Shown here in pieces: positions 61,292 to 63,969 of a stretch of 63,969 bases of DNA (positions within the stretch are counted from its first letter, which is position 1; every line of letters starts with the position of its first letter). The notes beneath the pieces were generated by a model. That model saw only the letters and a list, made by a program, of their open reading frames with translations. It was not told the DNA's origin and ran no database searches. Position numbers and translations under genes: made by a program. The stretch lies in NCBI GenBank assembly GCA_910580075.1, contig CAJTVR010000017.1, forward strand, positions 1-63,969, read 5' to 3'. Source of the DNA: an uncultured Eubacterium sp. (GTDB lineage: Bacteria > Bacillota > Clostridia > Lachnospirales > Lachnospiraceae).

Positions 61292-61840
61292 ATGTGGTGT
61301 ATCTACTTTCTTCTTTGTGTACTGCTCCCCATATGCATTCCGGTGCCGGAAGTCGCGGTGGTGCTGTGGGGGACAGGGCGGATAGGCAGCGTGGGCGCCT
61401 TTCTGCTTGGTGTTGCGGGCTCTGTGCTGGGCCTGGCCGTGATGTATACCTTTTCTTCCCTGATGGCGTGCCGCATTTTAAGGGGAAGAAAAGAAAAGCG
61501 GCAGCTTGCATGGCTGCAGCAGCTGACAGGGCAGTATGGCTGCCTGGTGCTGGGGGTGCTGTTCATCGTGCCTTTGGTGTCCGATGAGGTGCTCTGCGCG
61601 GGTTCCGCTTTTTTGAAAATACCCTTGCCCAGGTTCCTGAAAATTGGTATAATTGCTAAAATTCTATCTGTGGGAATGGCTGCCTTTTCGGGTTCGCTGG
61701 GGGCTTTATGCGGCCTGAAGCATTGGCAGGTCATCGCCGGGGAGGTTCTTTTGATGCTTGCTGCCTCGGCCTGCCTGCGCCATTTCGGCAAAGGAGGGAA
61801 GAATGGTTATGAAGGAATTCATACTGATTGTGGACGATGA
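61292..61840 (+). CDS. VTT/DedA-like small membrane protein
   Basis: 182 residues with about five hydrophobic segments. VPEVAVVLWGTGRIGSVGAF with a later PRFLKIGIIAKILSVG pattern resembles SNARE-associated/VTT-domain (DedA/TVP38) proteins, which include lipid scramblases. ATG 61292 follows GGGAGG at good spacing; ATG 61286 and TTG 61277 are alternatives. The end overlaps the response-regulator gene by 38 bp, so expression is coupled. Confidence 0.7.
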   Translation: MWCIYFLLCVLLPICIPVPEVAVVLWGTGRIGSVGAFLLGVAGSVLGLAVMYTFSSLMACRILRGRKEKRQLAWLQQLTGQYGCLVLGVLFIVPLVSDEVLCAGSAFLKIPLPRFLKIGIIAKILSVGMAAFSGSLGALCGLKHWQVIAGEVLLMLAASACLRHFGKGGKNGYEGIHTDCGR

Positions 61841-62492
61841 CGAGGACATCCGCAGGCTTCTGGGCATCTACCTGGGCAATGAGGGCTACCGGCACCTAGC
61901 CTGTGAAAACGCGGAACAGGCCCTGGAGGTACTGGAGCATTATCAGGTGGATTTGATCCTGCTGGACGTGATGATGCCCGGGATCGACGGCATCAGCGCC
62001 TGTCTCAGGATACGGGAGAGGAACAAAATGCCCATTATCTTCATGTCCGCGAAATCCGAGGATATGGATATCATACAGGGGCTCACCGTGGGCGGGGACG
62101 ACTATGTGACCAAGCCCTTTAAGCCCGTGGAGCTGCTTACCCGCGTCAAGGCACAGCTCCGCCGCTACAAGCAGTACAACGAGACGGAGCATCCGGCCCA
62201 CACAATCCAGGCGGATGACCTGACGGTGGACATGGAAAGCCGCCAGGCCTGGGTAAGCGGGCGGGAGATAAGGCTGACGCGGAAGGAGTACGGCATCCTG
62301 GAATATATGCTGCGCAACAGAGGGCAGGTGTTGTCCATGGCGCAGATTTACGAGGCCGTGTGGCATGAAGAGTTCTTCCAGGCGGAAAACGCGGTGATGA
62401 TGCACATCGCCAATCTCCGCGGCAAGCTGAACTGGGACGGAGCCCATCCGGACTTCATCAAGACCTGCTGGGGGAGAGGTTATCAGATATGA
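61803..62492 (+). CDS. OmpR-family response regulator (VanR-like)
   Basis: 229 residues: receiver with ILIVDDDEDIRRLL, phospho-Asp in LILLDVMMPGIDG and Lys in YVTKPFKPVEL; winged helix with IRLTRKEYGILEYML and WGRGYQI at the end. ATG 61803 sits 5 bp after AGGAGG; ATG 61809 is an alternative. It overlaps both neighbours and very likely controls this GC-rich operon. Confidence 0.92.
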   Translation: MVMKEFILIVDDDEDIRRLLGIYLGNEGYRHLACENAEQALEVLEHYQVDLILLDVMMPGIDGISACLRIRERNKMPIIFMSAKSEDMDIIQGLTVGGDDYVTKPFKPVELLTRVKAQLRRYKQYNETEHPAHTIQADDLTVDMESRQAWVSGREIRLTRKEYGILEYMLRNRGQVLSMAQIYEAVWHEEFFQAENAVMMHIANLRGKLNWDGAHPDFIKTCWGRGYQI

Positions 62493-63658
62493 CATTGTGG
62501 GAGATGATTCCAGAATATATCTTAATTAACGGTATCATTATCGGGGGAACCATCCTGGTGGTTTTTCTGGTCTGCAGGAGACTGCCCTCTTCCTTTCAGA
62601 AACGCCTCACGGCGTATTTTTTGAAGGCGGCCTGTGTCTCCTTTGTCATTAGCCTGGCGGTGCTGGCGGGGGAGTACCTGCTGTTCTATTTCGGGCTGCG
62701 GGAGCTTTTCTATGAGATAGGTTCCCGTTATGGTATCCTCGCTGAATATCTCCAGACAGTGCTGATGGTGGCGCTTCCCCTGATATGCTTCGTGATCACC
62801 TTTTCCCTGAGGATCAACCGCAGGGTCCGGTATGTGGAATATCTGTCCCGGGAAGTGGGGCGGATACGGGAGGAAGGCTTCGGAGGGACCATGGAACTGC
62901 GGGGGGATGACGAGCTCACCTGGCTGTGCGCAGCCATCAACGAGATGTCCCTGCAGCTTCGGGAAAAGGAGGAAAGGGAGAGGAGGCAGCTTAAGAGCAG
63001 GAACGAGCTGATCACCAATGTCTCCCACGACCTGCGCAGCCCCCTGACCTCCATCATCGGCTATGTGGAACTGTTAAAAGAGACGGGATCCCAGGACAGG
63101 CAGAAGTTCGGTGAATACATGGAGGTGGTGGAACGGCGTCTGGAGGGGCTGAATGAGCTGATAGACGAACTGTTCGAGTATACAAAGCTGAACGCTGCCG
63201 ACAAAGTTCCGGACATGGAGAAGAGGGACGTGATGGAGCTGCTGCGGCATATCTTATACGAGAACAGGATTCTTATGGAGGCAGAGGGGCTGACCCTTTC
63301 CTGGGAGCTGGAGGTGAGAGCCTACCCGGCCGATATCAACACCGGGCAGATGGTCCGGGCATTCCAGAACCTCCTGGACAATGTCCGCAGATACGCTGAC
63401 CCCTCCGCCCCCGTAACCGTCACGGCGCAGGATAGGGGCCGCCTCCATATATGCATCTCGAACCGGGTAGCGGATGCCTCCAGCCTGGAGCCGGATCAGA
63501 TGTTCGAGCGCTTTTACCGGGGAGATAAAGCCAGGAGCGATGCCAAAAGTTCCGGGCTGGGGCTGGCCATTGTAAAGCGCATCCTGGAACTCCACGGAGG
63601 AGAAGTGGGTGCCTCTCTGGAGGGGGAGGAACTGTCGGTTCATTTGTTCCTGGGTTAA
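62489..63658 (+). CDS. Sensor histidine kinase (VanS-like)
   Basis: 389 residues: two membrane segments (about 13-30 and 45-65) plus a third near 85-105, then a linker and HisKA with NVSHDLRSPLTSIIGY, N box FQNLLDNVRRYA, and G box SSGLGLAIVKRILELHGG. The ATG overlaps the regulator stop (TATGACA). Signal unknown; cell-envelope stress is plausible given the methyltransferase and VTT neighbours. Confidence 0.92.
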   Translation: MTLWEMIPEYILINGIIIGGTILVVFLVCRRLPSSFQKRLTAYFLKAACVSFVISLAVLAGEYLLFYFGLRELFYEIGSRYGILAEYLQTVLMVALPLICFVITFSLRINRRVRYVEYLSREVGRIREEGFGGTMELRGDDELTWLCAAINEMSLQLREKEERERRQLKSRNELITNVSHDLRSPLTSIIGYVELLKETGSQDRQKFGEYMEVVERRLEGLNELIDELFEYTKLNAADKVPDMEKRDVMELLRHILYENRILMEAEGLTLSWELEVRAYPADINTGQMVRAFQNLLDNVRRYADPSAPVTVTAQDRGRLHICISNRVADASSLEPDQMFERFYRGDKARSDAKSSGLGLAIVKRILELHGGEVGASLEGEELSVHLFLG

Positions 63659-63796
63659 TTGCGGACAGTATATATCACAGAGAAAGAACAGGAAATGTGC
63701 TGCAAGGTGATTGATGCGTTTGCGGAACCGTACGAAATGGAAGACGAAGATATTTTATTGGCTGATGCTGGAAGGTATGGTTTTGTTAAATTGTAG
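63659..63796 (+). pseudogene. Small protein fragment
   Basis: From TTG 63659 a frame of 45 codons reads RTVYITEKEQEMCCKVIDAF, then MEDEDILLADAGRYGFVKL and stops at TAG. The LADAGRYGFVKL end looks like a conserved segment of small Lachnospiraceae proteins, but no start signal is present. Composition returns to lower GC. I cannot assign a function. Confidence 0.35.
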
Positions 63797-63812
63797 TGTT
63801 ATACACCGTTAT

Positions 63813-63969
63813 ATGGCTTTGAAGAACTTGACACAGACCGTGCTGAAGATCCATGGGCTGTTCTGCCAGAATATTGAGCCGGGGTATGCCGGGCGCTGCC
63901 GGGATGTCCGGGTACTGATCACAGGGTCGCAGTATCCCGTGGCTGCCCCGGAGAAGATACAGAGGGAGA
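63813..63969 (+). CDS. Fic-family protein, partial at the window edge
   Basis: ATG 63813 opens a frame that runs off the window: LKIHGLFCQNIEPGYAGRCR and DVRVLITGSQYPVAAPEKIQ match the segment that precedes the Fic core (usually ...AG.YR...V.I.GS.....P). The HPFxxGNG motif would lie beyond the edge. The usual N-terminal part seems to be missing, so it may be a remnant. Fic enzymes transfer AMP or similar groups to proteins. Confidence 0.5.
   Translation, partial: MALKNLTQTVLKIHGLFCQNIEPGYAGRCRDVRVLITGSQYPVAAPEKIQRE

Overview
The window looks like a chromosomal stretch of a low-to-mid GC Gram-positive gut anaerobe of the Lachnospiraceae type (Blautia-like; inferred). Supporting signs are the IreB-RuvX-DUF1292-RNase J housekeeping run, a Bce-type peptide-antibiotic module, PyrB/PyrI, Firmicutes-style Shine-Dalgarno sites, paired large serine recombinases and class B sortases. 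No rRNA, tRNA or CRISPR array was found.

Layout. (1) 90-18754 is a capsule or exopolysaccharide locus: an XRE regulator, a Wzz-like chain-length protein preceded by a tandem repeat, glycosyltransferases, an EpsG/Wzy-type polymerase, a DUF616 protein, a TviB/TviC pair that makes UDP-GalNAcA, a Wzx flippase, and FnlA/FnlB/FnlC that make UDP-L-FucNAc. The middle (about 2300-15200) is clearly AT-rich, while the Fnl end is richer in GC. Between them lies a LicC-like nucleotidyltransferase stump. (2) 18864-24033 (minus strand) has a decayed small gene and a BceR-BceS/BceA-BceB sensor-exporter module with a palindromic operator. (3) 24269-34770 is housekeeping: ThiI, an HPr-like protein without the active-site His, MtaB with a repetitive insert, IreB, RuvX, DUF1292, RNase J, YlbF, an MltG-like stub, an O-methyltransferase, a U32 peptidase and a lactonase. 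(4) 34960-42418 has a hybrid histidine kinase paired with a solute-binding lipoprotein, MalQ, a 241-bp inverted-repeat element, and PyrI/PyrB. (5) 42600-50014 is mobile: a recombinase stump, a TetR-hydrolase pair, then an element with a HTH/zinc-finger protein, a SHOCT-like protein, two large serine recombinases and a resolvase with an in-frame TGA. (6) 50141-57140 is a decaying surface-protein region: an LRR fragment fused to a sortase fragment, a PBECR4 nuclease-family gene behind a structured RNA, three frameshifted secreted proteins, a full class B sortase, and a LicT-type antiterminator leader whose gene is broken by an IS3-family remnant. (7) 57141-60277 carries LicD, phosphonopyruvate decarboxylase and the remains of a BCCT choline/betaine transporter. 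(8) 60614-63658 is a strikingly GC-rich block with a methyltransferase, a VTT/DedA-like membrane protein and a two-component system, followed by toxin-like (Fic) fragments at the window edge.

How it fits together. The first third builds a polysaccharide predicted to contain GalNAcA and L-FucNAc. LicD, the decarboxylase, the BCCT remnant and the LicC-like stump suggest that this lineage has, or once had, phosphocholine- or aminoethylphosphonate-type decoration of surface glycans. The most promising unexplained system is at 51253-52067: a canonical promoter, an RNA of about 175 nt with three hairpins ending in a leaky-looking terminator, and then a BECR-fold nuclease-family gene. This is the gene order of type III toxin-antitoxin loci. 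A second regulatory find is an RNA antiterminator/terminator switch at 56108-56188 whose controlled genes appear to have been lost.
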